Assembly: GCA_934555865.1 (NCBI GenBank)
Contig: CAKTFI010000033.1
Location: 1-11,276, forward strand
Direction: 5' to 3'
DNA length: 11,276 nt
Source of the DNA: an uncultured Christensenellaceae bacterium
GTDB taxonomy: Bacteria; Bacillota; Clostridia; Christensenellales; Christensenellaceae
Part shown: positions 6,156 to 11,276 of the stretch, one piece after another
Layout of the letters: each line of letters starts with the position of its first letter
How positions within the stretch are numbered: position 1 is the first letter of the stretch
Program-made: the position numbers and the translations under genes
Notes under the pieces: generated by a model
Databases searched by the model: none
Told to the model about the DNA's origin: nothing
Seen by the model: only the letters and a program-made list of their open reading frames with translations

Positions 6156-7394
6156 TCAATAATAGATCTCGCTCCCGACGGCAAGCGAGCCCTCCGCCCC
6201 GACGGCGCGGAGGATGGCGATCTTATCCTGCCGGATGAGCACCTCGACCGGCGCGAATTCCTTCTTGCCCTCGTGGACATAGTACACGCCCGTCTGCCCG
6301 TCCTTTTCCTTGAGCGCGGACACCGGCACGCGGATGCCCACATAGCGCGCAGAAACCTCCACGCTCACCTGGCGCGCACGCAGCAGCTTGTCCACATCCT
6401 CGTTGAAACGGAAGAAGTACAGCTCCTTGCCGGACTCGCTCACATGCCCCACGACCGAGGCGGTGTAGGTATAGTCCGCCCCGAAGGAGAAGGTCACGGT
6501 AAACGCCGTGTCCTGCGCGAATTCGGTCACTTCCTTGTCCATGACCAGCGCGACATACCATTCGTTGCGGTCGACCAGGCGGTAGAGCGGCTTGGACTGC
6601 GCCGCCGCGGATTCATAGCTAAATGTGCCGTTTAGGATGTTGTTGATGTTTTTCACGGTCAGCAGCTCCATGTTTTCCGGCGTCAAGAGCGTCTCCGTCC
6701 CGTCGAAATAGAAGCTCACGACGCCGTCGCTTTCGGCCACGAGCGTCCGCTTATAGTTCTGAATCTTGGTGATAAGCGTCTGCTCCTGCGCATAGAAGGC
6801 GGAAAGCTGGCTGTCCTCCTTGGCCGCGCGGCGCAGGATGTCCGCGCGTTCCTCCATCAAGAGGCGAATGTCCCGCTGGAGCTGATCCAGGCTGCCTGCC
6901 TGCGCCCCCGTAATCACGGCGCGGATCTCGTCGGTCTTGGCCGCAATCTGCTTATTGAGCGCGACCATATCCTCGTCGATGATGCCGCTCTGGGCGTTGT
7001 TTTGCTGATAATCGAGGATCTTTTCCTGCAATTCCTTGAGGGCTGCATAGTCCTTATCGCTATAGTCGTTGCTGTAGACATCCGCGATGGGCGACCCCGC
7101 CGAGAGCACCTGCCCCTCCTGCGCAATGTATTCCGCCCGGCCGTAGCCCTCTGCCGAATACAGGCGCTCGGAACGGATGAGCACGCCCTGCCCCGCGACG
7201 GAAAAATTCACCGTATCGCGCTCGGCGGCAAAGGTCTTTTTGCGCAGCAGCACCATCAAAAGCAGGCTCAGTACCAGCACCCCGGCCAGCCCGGCCGCAA
7301 TATATTGCAGTCGCTTCCTCTGCTCCTGCTGTTTTTCGACCTGATTGCGTCTGCCCCGCCGGATCACCCGGCGCTGCATCTGTCGATCTGCCAT
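6156..7394 (-). CDS. HlyD-like membrane-anchored adaptor protein, role unknown
   Basis: The product is a 412-residue bitopic membrane protein. There is a very basic cytoplasmic start (1-29), one membrane helix at about 31-50, and then an extracytoplasmic part. The latter has the periplasmic-adaptor layout. A first barrel-sandwich half runs about 61-107 (GQGVLIRSE, EGQVLSAGSPIADVYS). A charged helical hairpin or coiled coil spans about 113-215. The second half is near 218-240 (VAESDGVVSFYFDG), followed by beta-barrel segments to the end. Typical partners (an ABC or RND efflux pump) are not encoded nearby. The place between a sigma gene and yggS-sepF-divIVA suggests an envelope or division role instead, but that is inference. 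The RBS GGGAGAAGGAT precedes ATG at 7394, 24 bases after the sigma stop. SpoIIQ/MreC-like assembly roles are possible alternatives. Confidence 0.75.
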   Translation of the reverse strand: MADRQMQRRVIRRGRRNQVEKQQEQRKRLQYIAAGLAGVLVLSLLLMVLLRKKTFAAERDTVNFSVAGQGVLIRSERLYSAEGYGRAEYIAQEGQVLSAGSPIADVYSNDYSDKDYAALKELQEKILDYQQNNAQSGIIDEDMVALNKQIAAKTDEIRAVITGAQAGSLDQLQRDIRLLMEERADILRRAAKEDSQLSAFYAQEQTLITKIQNYKRTLVAESDGVVSFYFDGTETLLTPENMELLTVKNINNILNGTFSYESAAAQSKPLYRLVDRNEWYVALVMDKEVTEFAQDTAFTVTFSFGADYTYTASVVGHVSESGKELYFFRFNEDVDKLLRARQVSVEVSARYVGIRVPVSALKEKDGQTGVYYVHEGKKEFAPVEVLIRQDKIAILRAVGAEGSLAVGSEIYY

Positions 7395-7418
7395 ATCCTT
7401 CTCCCTAAAAAGTATCGA

Positions 7419-8159
7419 TTATTCCATATAGGCGCGCAGCTTTTTCAAAATGCGCCGCTCCGCACGGGAAATATACATCTGCGAAACCCCGAGGCTCTCG
7501 GCCACCACACTTTGCGGCCGATGCTGCCAAAAGCGCTCCCGCAGGATGCGCTGCTCGGTCGCATCCAGGTAGGTGAACGCCTTTTCCACCAGGTTTCTGC
7601 GCTCGATCTCGGCAAAGCCCGTGTCCTCGCTGCCGAGAAAATCCTTGATTGCGCTCTCGTTTTCCTCGTCGCCGATGATGCGCTCGAGTGAGGAAACGCT
7701 CACCGAGCGCTGCATCTCCATGAGCTCCAGCACGCGCTCCTCCCCCACCTGCATGGCCTCCGCGATGTCGCTCACCGTGAGCATGCCGCGCTTTTCCAGG
7801 GATTCCTTGACCTCGGAAAAGGCCATGAGCTGTTCGCTGTCCCGCCGGGAAATGTGCATCATGCGCGTCTTGTCGCGGAAGTAATTCTTGATCTCGCCGA
7901 TGATGGTCGGTGCGGCAAAGGTGGAGAACTTGAAGCCGCGCGACGGGTCGAACCGCTCGATCGCCCCGATGAGTGCGACCGAGGCGACCTGCACGAGGTC
8001 CTCATAGTCCACGCCACGCCCCGCAAAACGCGAAGCGATGCCCTCCGCCAGCCGCAGATTGCGCTCTACGATGAGGTTGCGCAGCGTGAGGTCGCCCGTT
8101 TCCTTATAAAGTTGTATGAGCTGGGCGGTATCCTTGCCCGCAAGATCCTTCGTGTCCAC
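7419..8159 (-). CDS. SigB/SigF/SigG-family alternative sigma factor
   Basis: This is an RNA polymerase sigma subunit of group 3. The 246 residues contain region 2 at about 26-96 (LIVERNLRL, DYEDLVQVASVALIGAIERFD, then FKFSTFAAPTIIGEIKNYFRD), region 3 at about 105-165, and region 4 with a helix-turn-helix at about 190-243 (AESLGVSQMYISRAERRILKKL). Length and architecture match B. subtilis SigB and SigF. The region 2.4/3.0 junction reads MMHISRR where SigB/SigF have V.VPRR/SRS, so promoter preference may differ. The start is GTG at 8159; AGGAG lies nine bases upstream within the preceding stop region, and no ATG occurs until residue 100. STAS and anti-sigma genes directly upstream give the order of the sigB or spoIIA operons. 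Followed by division genes rather than spoVA, it is unlikely to be the true sigF. Confidence 0.9.
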   Translation of the reverse strand: MDTKDLAGKDTAQLIQLYKETGDLTLRNLIVERNLRLAEGIASRFAGRGVDYEDLVQVASVALIGAIERFDPSRGFKFSTFAAPTIIGEIKNYFRDKTRMMHISRRDSEQLMAFSEVKESLEKRGMLTVSDIAEAMQVGEERVLELMEMQRSVSVSSLERIIGDEENESAIKDFLGSEDTGFAEIERRNLVEKAFTYLDATEQRILRERFWQHRPQSVVAESLGVSQMYISRAERRILKKLRAYME

Positions 8160-8171
8160 GCGCGTACACTC

Positions 8172-8543
8172 CTAGTTCCAAAAGCGGATGGAGATGCTCT
8201 GGCAGACGCCCTCGCGGTAATTTAGGCTGCATGCGTCCGCCATCGCCTCCAGCATGGCGCGGGAGACCTCGTCCGCAATGCTCGGGAACTGCCGCCCCTC
8301 GATCGAGAGGAGGATCTCCAGCGTGTGGTCCGCCGCCTCGCGGGCGGTGCAGAGCAGCACGCCGTCCTCCGCCGCGCCCGCGAGCAGGATGGAGCATGCC
8401 TCGGCCGCGGCCATCTTGATGTCCTCGATCGTCTCTGCCGGGAAGTCCAGGCGCACCGCCAACCCCGCCAAAAACAGGCGGATGGGCAGGATGTATTTGG
8501 GCTGCGCGGGGACGCGCACCGCTGCACATTCCTGTTCCTTCAC
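8172..8543 (-). CDS. RsbW/SpoIIAB-like anti-sigma protein with degenerate ATP site
   Basis: The position between a STAS and a sigma gene points to the anti-sigma serine kinase of a partner switch. The 123-residue product opens as this family does: VRVPAQPKYILPIRLFLAGLA (9-29), then the N-box helix ETIEDIKMAAAEACS (37-51). The general-base-type Glu48 is kept, but the magnesium-binding Asn of EA.(T)N is Ile52. The G1 box (D.G.G) is replaced by SIEGRQFPS. The G2 box (G.G) and ATP lid are absent, and the protein is 20-40 residues shorter than SpoIIAB or RsbW. I infer that it binds sigma without ATP-driven kinase activity. The GTG start at 8543 overlaps the STAS stop by four bases (GTGA), with GGAAGGGGG upstream. 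The stop is 12 bases from the sigma start. Confidence 0.75.
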   Translation of the reverse strand: MKEQECAAVRVPAQPKYILPIRLFLAGLAVRLDFPAETIEDIKMAAAEACSILLAGAAEDGVLLCTAREAADHTLEILLSIEGRQFPSIADEVSRAMLEAMADACSLNYREGVCQSISIRFWN

Positions 8544-8857
8544 TCTGCCTCGCCCCCTTCCGCAAAGGAAAATGCCCGGTCAAGCCCCGTCATTTCCAGA
8601 ATTTTGTAAATATACGGCTGCAAATTGCAGATGCGAAAGGCATGCCCCTCCGCCTTTTTCTGCGCCGCCGTCTCGGCCATCCGCTTGAGCACCGCCGAGT
8701 CCACATAGCGCAGCTGCGCGCAGTCGAACAGGATGTCCGCCCCTTCCGTCCCCGAAAGCGCCTCGCCCACCTGCGGCAGGTCGAACAGGTCGAGATACCC
8801 CACCGGGCAGACCACCCAGGCGTTCCGCGCCGGGTCAAAATGCTTAGTGATCGCCAT
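8540..8857 (-). CDS. STAS-domain anti-anti-sigma protein (RsbV/SpoIIAA-like)
   Basis: RsbV/SpoIIAA proteins release sigma by binding the anti-sigma factor when unphosphorylated. The 105-residue product is a single STAS domain: WVVCPVGYLDLFDLPQV (14-30), DILFDCAQLRYVDSAVLKRM (41-60), then FRICNLQPYIYKILEMTGLDRAF near the C-terminus, which fits the STAS strand-helix ending. The phosphorylation-site motif D-S-[ST]-G-L is D53-S54-A55-V56-L57 here: one candidate Ser remains, but the following Ser/Thr and Gly are gone. ATG at 8857 follows AAGGA, and the RBS overlaps the HAD stop codon region. The stop overlaps the anti-sigma start by four bases, which would help keep the two products stoichiometric. 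Confidence 0.85.
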   Translation of the reverse strand: MAITKHFDPARNAWVVCPVGYLDLFDLPQVGEALSGTEGADILFDCAQLRYVDSAVLKRMAETAAQKKAEGHAFRICNLQPYIYKILEMTGLDRAFSFAEGGEAE

Positions 8858-8866
8858 GTTGCTTCC

Positions 8867-9541
8867 TTATTCCGCGTTCAGGCGGTCGACAATGTCCAGC
8901 ACCTCGCCGATGTCGTCGATGCTGTAATCCGCCCCGCTGTGACGCATCTTTTCTTGATCGTAATATCCGCCCATGCGCGCGACGCTCACGGCATGCGCAC
9001 GAAGCCCCGCGCCGACATCCGTCATGCTATCGCCCACCATCATGCATTCTTCGGCCGCGACGCCCGCGTGTTCCGCGCAGGCCAGCACGCTCCACGGATC
9101 GGGCTTGGGCGCGGCCATGTCGTCCGCCGAGAGGATGAGGTCCATATACGGCGTGACGCCCAGGTTTTCCAGCACGCCCATCGTCGCGCCGCGCGGCTTC
9201 ATGGTCGCCACCGACATCCGGATGCCGCGGGCTCGCAGGCCGTCCAGCACCTTCTGCGTGTTCGGATAGAGCACGGTGTCGATGCAGTTTTCGCGGGCAT
9301 AGAGCGCCTCGTAGTCCCGCAGGTCCTCCTCGAGGCCGTCTTTTGGGATGCCCAGCGCGTCATAGACCCGCTCCATCAGTTTGCGCGCACCGTTGCCGAT
9401 GGAACGGCGCGTGAGATCTTCAATATTGCCAAAATCGCCATATTTTGCGATCGTCTTAGAGATCGCCGCCGCGATGTCCGGGATGGTGTCCGCGAGCGTC
9501 CCATCCAGATCGAATATGACCAATTTGATGTGCTTTGCCAT
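8867..9541 (-). CDS. HAD-superfamily phosphatase, phosphoglycolate phosphatase/PpaX-like
   Basis: This is a soluble HAD subfamily IA hydrolase of 224 residues, a usual length. All four motifs are visible. Motif I is FDLDGTLADT (10-19) with nucleophile D11 and acid/base D13. Motif II is the Thr of VATMKP (T113). Motif III is Lys146 in AAPKPDP. Motif IV is GDSMTD (170-175). A helical cap lies at about 20-85. The small substrate cannot be told from the sequence; phosphoglycolate, pyrophosphate or a sugar phosphate are candidates. It is the first gene of the operon and sits nine bases before the STAS gene. Canonical partner switches use PP2C phosphatases (RsbU, SpoIIE), so this HAD enzyme should not be assumed to act on the STAS protein. 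The RBS is only modest (AGAGGG, about nine bases before ATG). Confidence 0.88.
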   Translation of the reverse strand: MAKHIKLVIFDLDGTLADTIPDIAAAISKTIAKYGDFGNIEDLTRRSIGNGARKLMERVYDALGIPKDGLEEDLRDYEALYARENCIDTVLYPNTQKVLDGLRARGIRMSVATMKPRGATMGVLENLGVTPYMDLILSADDMAAPKPDPWSVLACAEHAGVAAEECMMVGDSMTDVGAGLRAHAVSVARMGGYYDQEKMRHSGADYSIDDIGEVLDIVDRLNAE

Positions 9542-9581
9542 AAAAATTACCCTCTTTTGCGTTTTCTCTACAATCTGTTTT

Positions 9582-9611
9582 ATTATACTACATCCTTCGC
9601 CCTTCTTCCAA
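9582..9611 (-). promoter_or_regulatory. Promoter of the HAD-STAS-anti-sigma-sigma-HlyD-yggS-sepF-divIVA operon
   Basis: On the minus strand there is a perfect -10 TATAAT (9582-9587) and a -35 TTGGAA (9606-9611, four of six matches), with an 18-base spacer. The HAD start lies about 40 bases downstream. The form is that of the housekeeping sigma, so autoregulation by the encoded sigma is not apparent here. No other obvious promoter or terminator was seen down to 4282. Confidence 0.75.
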
Positions 9612-9709
9612 TAGCAAAACGCAAATTCACAGAGTTTTTACCCCTCTCCACCCCGCCCAGGCAGGCGGAAATGCAGCATCGCCCACAGCAGGCTGCAAAA
9701 AGACCATCC

Positions 9710-9738
9710 AAAAAGGCGCCGTGCCAATGCACAGCGCC
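9710..9738 (-). terminator. Rho-independent terminator after the DUF11 gene
   Basis: On the minus strand GGCGCTGTGC pairs with GCACGGCGCC (ten pairs, one G-T) around the loop ATTG, followed by five T (9710-9714). It lies about 46 bases after the DUF11 stop and about 100 bases upstream of the operon promoter at 9582-9611, so the two transcription units are separated. Confidence 0.9.
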
Positions 9739-9784
9739 CCTTTGTTGCCCAAAGAACCGAGCGGGAGGAAGCCCTCCGTCAAAA

Positions 9785-10642
9785 TCAGATCGTCCCGCGC
9801 ACGGTCAGGGTGGTGACGCCCGGGCTCACGCTCCACAGGCCAGTCGCGGCGTCCTGCGTATAGGTGGCCGCCGGGACGGTGATCGCGCCCGCGGTCGTCA
9901 CAAATTCGCCGGTCGCGGCGTCATAAGTGTAGTTGCCCTCCTGCGGCCAGGCCGTGCCATTCAGGCTGACCACGATCGGCGCTTGAAGCGCCGGGTTGAA
10001 GGTGTCGCGCAGCACGAGGGCGTCCGCCGCGTCCACCGCCGTCGCCCCGGTGTTCTGGATGGTGAAGGTGTAGGTGATCTCCCCGTTTTCCACGACGGTC
10101 GTGGGACTCAGCGCCTTCTGGATGCTGAGGTCGGCGGCCGGATCGGCGGCCACCGTCTCCGCCGCCGTCACCGGGTTGGCGAGCCCGTCGCCCGTGATCT
10201 CCAGGCTGTTTGTGACCTCGCCCTCCGTGCCCAGCGGCGCATAGCCGTTGGCCCGCACGCGGTAGACGAGCACGGCTTCCGATCCCGCCGGCACGCGGAC
10301 GCCCGTGATGACCATCGGCGGCCCGGCCTCTGCGGTGAGGGACGCCTGCGGCCGCCCCGCCACATAGTAGAGCACCGGGTCGCCCGTATAGGCAAGCGGC
10401 GTGACCTCGCCGCCCGCGCCCGCATATGCCCCGAGATTGTCGCGGATTGTGAGGCCGGTAAGGTCGGTCGCGCCCGCGTTTTGCAGGCTCACCACATAGG
10501 TCAGGATTTCGCCCGGGCGATACAGCCCCGCGGTCGCCCGTTTTTGTGCCGTCAAGACCTGCGTGATCTCGCCGGTCACGAGGTTGGAATTGGTCGTGAT
10601 GCCGCGATAGGTCATCGTCGCCTGATTGGTAAATTGCGCCAT
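9785..10642 (-). CDS. DUF11 repeat protein without signal peptide
   Basis: The 285-residue protein is built of beta-rich DUF11 (TIGR01451-type) repeats. Repeat 1 is at about 28-130 (LTAQKRATAGLYRPGEILTYVVSLQNAGATDL, then TIRDNL). Repeat 2 is at about 171-250 (LSIQKALSPTTVVENGEITYTFTIQNTGATAV, then LRDTF). A related short motif recurs at the end (YDAATGEF, YTQDAATGLW). The repeats share a Lys near the first strand and QN[TA]GAT after the second. The N-terminus (MAQFTNQATMTYRG) starts directly in a strand, and I see no signal peptide, membrane helix, LPXTG or other anchor, although most DUF11 repeats occur in surface proteins. The function is unknown. ATG at 10642 has only a weak purine-rich RBS (GCGAGAAAA). 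It is transcribed alone, between two terminators. Confidence 0.85.
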   Translation of the reverse strand: MAQFTNQATMTYRGITTNSNLVTGEITQVLTAQKRATAGLYRPGEILTYVVSLQNAGATDLTGLTIRDNLGAYAGAGGEVTPLAYTGDPVLYYVAGRPQASLTAEAGPPMVITGVRVPAGSEAVLVYRVRANGYAPLGTEGEVTNSLEITGDGLANPVTAAETVAADPAADLSIQKALSPTTVVENGEITYTFTIQNTGATAVDAADALVLRDTFNPALQAPIVVSLNGTAWPQEGNYTYDAATGEFVTTAGAITVPAATYTQDAATGLWSVSPGVTTLTVRGTI

Positions 10643-10741
10643 ATCGATTTTCTCGCTTTCTATTCGGAAATTTCTGCATCTCTGCCCTATATCCTATTCC
10701 CGAACAGGTAAAAGCGTGCGGCGCGTCAGATCGCCATGCCG

Positions 10742-10768
10742 CGCCCGAGGGGACTCCCCGTTCGGGCG
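10742..10768. other. Strong GC hairpin upstream of the DUF11 gene
   Basis: CGCCCGA (10742-10748) pairs with TCGGGCG (10762-10768). The inner GGGG (10749-10752) pairs with CCCC (10756-10759) across an ACT loop, leaving a two-base bulge. That gives eleven pairs, ten of them G-C. No T run follows on either strand, so it is not a simple terminator. It lies between the DUF4190-like terminator and the DUF11 start, about 100 bases upstream of the latter. Confidence 0.6.
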
Positions 10769-10788
10769 GGTATAGGGGCAACTGCAAG

Positions 10789-10815
10789 AAAAATGCTCCC
10801 GATCGCTCGGGAGCA
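10789..10815 (-). terminator. Rho-independent terminator after the DUF4190-like gene
   Basis: TGCTCCCGA pairs perfectly with TCGGGAGCA (10794-10802 with 10807-10815) around a four-base loop, followed on the minus strand by five T (10789-10793). It lies about 87 bases after the stop of the upstream gene. The stretch between (10816-10901) holds no gene that I can support. Confidence 0.92.
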
Positions 10816-10901
10816 CCAAAGGTTTTTCCGCCGGACGGAGTGGCGGGCGCATACGGCGCATGCCCAACTTTCCGTCATTTCAGAAAACGCTTTCTTTTTC
10901 A

Positions 10902-11276
10902 TCAATAGTAGGTCGCAAAATCGCTCCAGAATCCGTTCACCGCGCCGTTCACGACGCCGACCACCGCGCAGATGGCGGCAATCAGGACGATCACGCTCAG
11001 CGCCAGACCGATGGAGCCGGTGATGATGCCGGCCGTGGCCATGCCGCCCTGCTGCTTCTTCTTGCCCAGGATGCCAAAGACCAAGCCCAGGATGCCGCAG
11101 ATGATGCCGATGAGCGGCGACCAGAAGAACACGAGCGAGCAGATGCCGAGCACCAAACCAGAAATTGCCATGCCGCGGCTCTGCTTCGGCGCAGGCGGCG
11201 GAGGCGGGAACGCGCCCGGCACACCGGGCTGCGGCGCATACGGCGGCTGCGGCGGCACGGGAGCATTGGCGTATAC
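10902..11276 (-). CDS. Proline-rich DUF4190-like membrane protein (5' end outside window)
   Basis: This is a small membrane protein, 124 residues visible. The N-terminal part is rich in Pro, Gln and Ala (PPQPPYAPQPG, then PPPPPAPKQSRG) and cytoplasmic-looking. It is followed by two hydrophobic helices, roughly GLVLGICSLVFFWSPLIGI through LGLVFGIL and then ITGSIGLALSVIVLIAAICAVVG, separated by a basic GKKKQQGG turn. This resembles DUF4190 proteins, whose function is unknown. A GTG at 11258 could serve as a start, but the frame stays open with similar composition (VYANAP) to the window edge, so I treat the gene as truncated at its 5' end. A perfect terminator follows. Confidence 0.75.
   Translation of the reverse strand, partial: VYANAPVPPQPPYAPQPGVPGAFPPPPPAPKQSRGMAISGLVLGICSLVFFWSPLIGIICGILGLVFGILGKKKQQGGMATAGIITGSIGLALSVIVLIAAICAVVGVVNGAVNGFWSDFATYY

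Noticed and set aside
6143..6343. Upstream extension of the yggS frame by about 67 codons
   Set aside because: It lies inside the HlyD-like coding sequence, shows no YggS similarity, and a good RBS precedes the ATG at 6142.
422..8226. Recurrent CTAAAGG/CTAAA strings in several minus-strand genes, suspected as a DNA motif
   Set aside because: Most are Leu-Lys or Leu-Asn codon pairs using CTA. Other Leu-Lys pairs use CTC, CTG or TTG, and CTA also occurs before GAC, so this looks like ordinary codon choice.
7419..8857. Calling the three-gene module the canonical spoIIA operon (spoIIAA-spoIIAB-sigF)
   Set aside because: The order fits, but the anti-sigma ATP site and the STAS phosphorylation motif are degenerate and the sigma region 2.4 differs. 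The true spoIIA operon is highly conserved in spore formers.
8867..9541. HAD enzyme as the phosphatase that resets the STAS protein
   Set aside because: Known partner-switch phosphatases are PP2C-type (RsbU, SpoIIE). This one has small-molecule HAD-IA motifs, so adjacency alone does not support the idea.
9653..9697. Two weak inverted repeats (CCGCC/GGCGG and TGCAGC/GCTGCA)
   Set aside because: The stems are only five to six pairs, one has a 14-base loop, and neither is followed by a T run on the relevant strand. They are likely to occur by chance in GC-rich DNA.
9627..9836. Small minus-strand ORF (69 codons) overlapping the DUF11 end and its terminator
   Set aside because: It runs through a ten-pair terminator stem, has no RBS, and most of it is out of frame within the DUF11 gene.
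8642..10711. Very long plus-strand open frame (689 codons) across the STAS, HAD and DUF11 genes
   Set aside because: It is antisense to three well-supported genes, crosses two transcription units plus a terminator and a promoter, and its translation is Arg/His-rich low-complexity without family motifs. This is a GC-rich shadow frame.

Overview
The window looks like chromosomal DNA from a GC-rich, single-membrane Firmicute, probably a gut-type clostridium of the Oscillospiraceae kind. This is an inference from the lipoprotein PstS, SepF plus DivIVA, a SigB/SigF-type sigma factor with strong AGGAGG-like ribosome binding sites, DUF11 and DUF4190-like proteins, and GC-rich codon use. Every gene except one is on the minus strand, so the reading order below runs from high to low coordinates.

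Region 1 (10643-11276): the 3' part of a small proline-rich two-helix membrane protein (DUF4190-like), ending in a perfect hairpin terminator. Region 2 (9710-10768): a cytoplasmic-looking protein with two DUF11 repeats, with a long GC hairpin upstream and a strong terminator downstream.

Region 3 (4249-9611): one apparent eight-gene operon, with a TATAAT promoter at its head, gaps of 24 bases or less (or overlaps) between genes, and a T7-tailed terminator at its end. The order is HAD phosphatase, STAS anti-anti-sigma protein, RsbW/SpoIIAB-like anti-sigma protein, SigB/SigF-family sigma factor, HlyD-like membrane-anchored adaptor, YggS (PLP homeostasis), SepF and DivIVA. It joins a stress- or sporulation-type partner-switching sigma module to the classic ylm/divIVA cell-division cluster. 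The anti-sigma protein keeps the family's helical start but has lost the ATP-binding residues, and the STAS protein has an altered phosphorylation site. The switch therefore probably does not work by the textbook kinase mechanism. This is the best candidate for an undescribed system in the window.

Region 4 (1-4243): a phosphate-uptake locus. pstS encodes a lipoprotein whose two halves are in the reverse of the usual order (a circular permutation). pstC and pstA, overlapping by ATGA, lie further on, and pstA runs off the window edge. Between pstS and pstC, on the opposite strand, sits an SLC13/DASS-family transporter. pstS and pstC share an upstream 16-base element, TTTTAC-N3-GATTTGA, within 11-base-phased direct repeats, which resembles a Pho box. 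A bidirectional terminator separates the convergent pstS and SLC13 genes.

No tRNA, rRNA, CRISPR array, insertion sequence or phage gene was seen.
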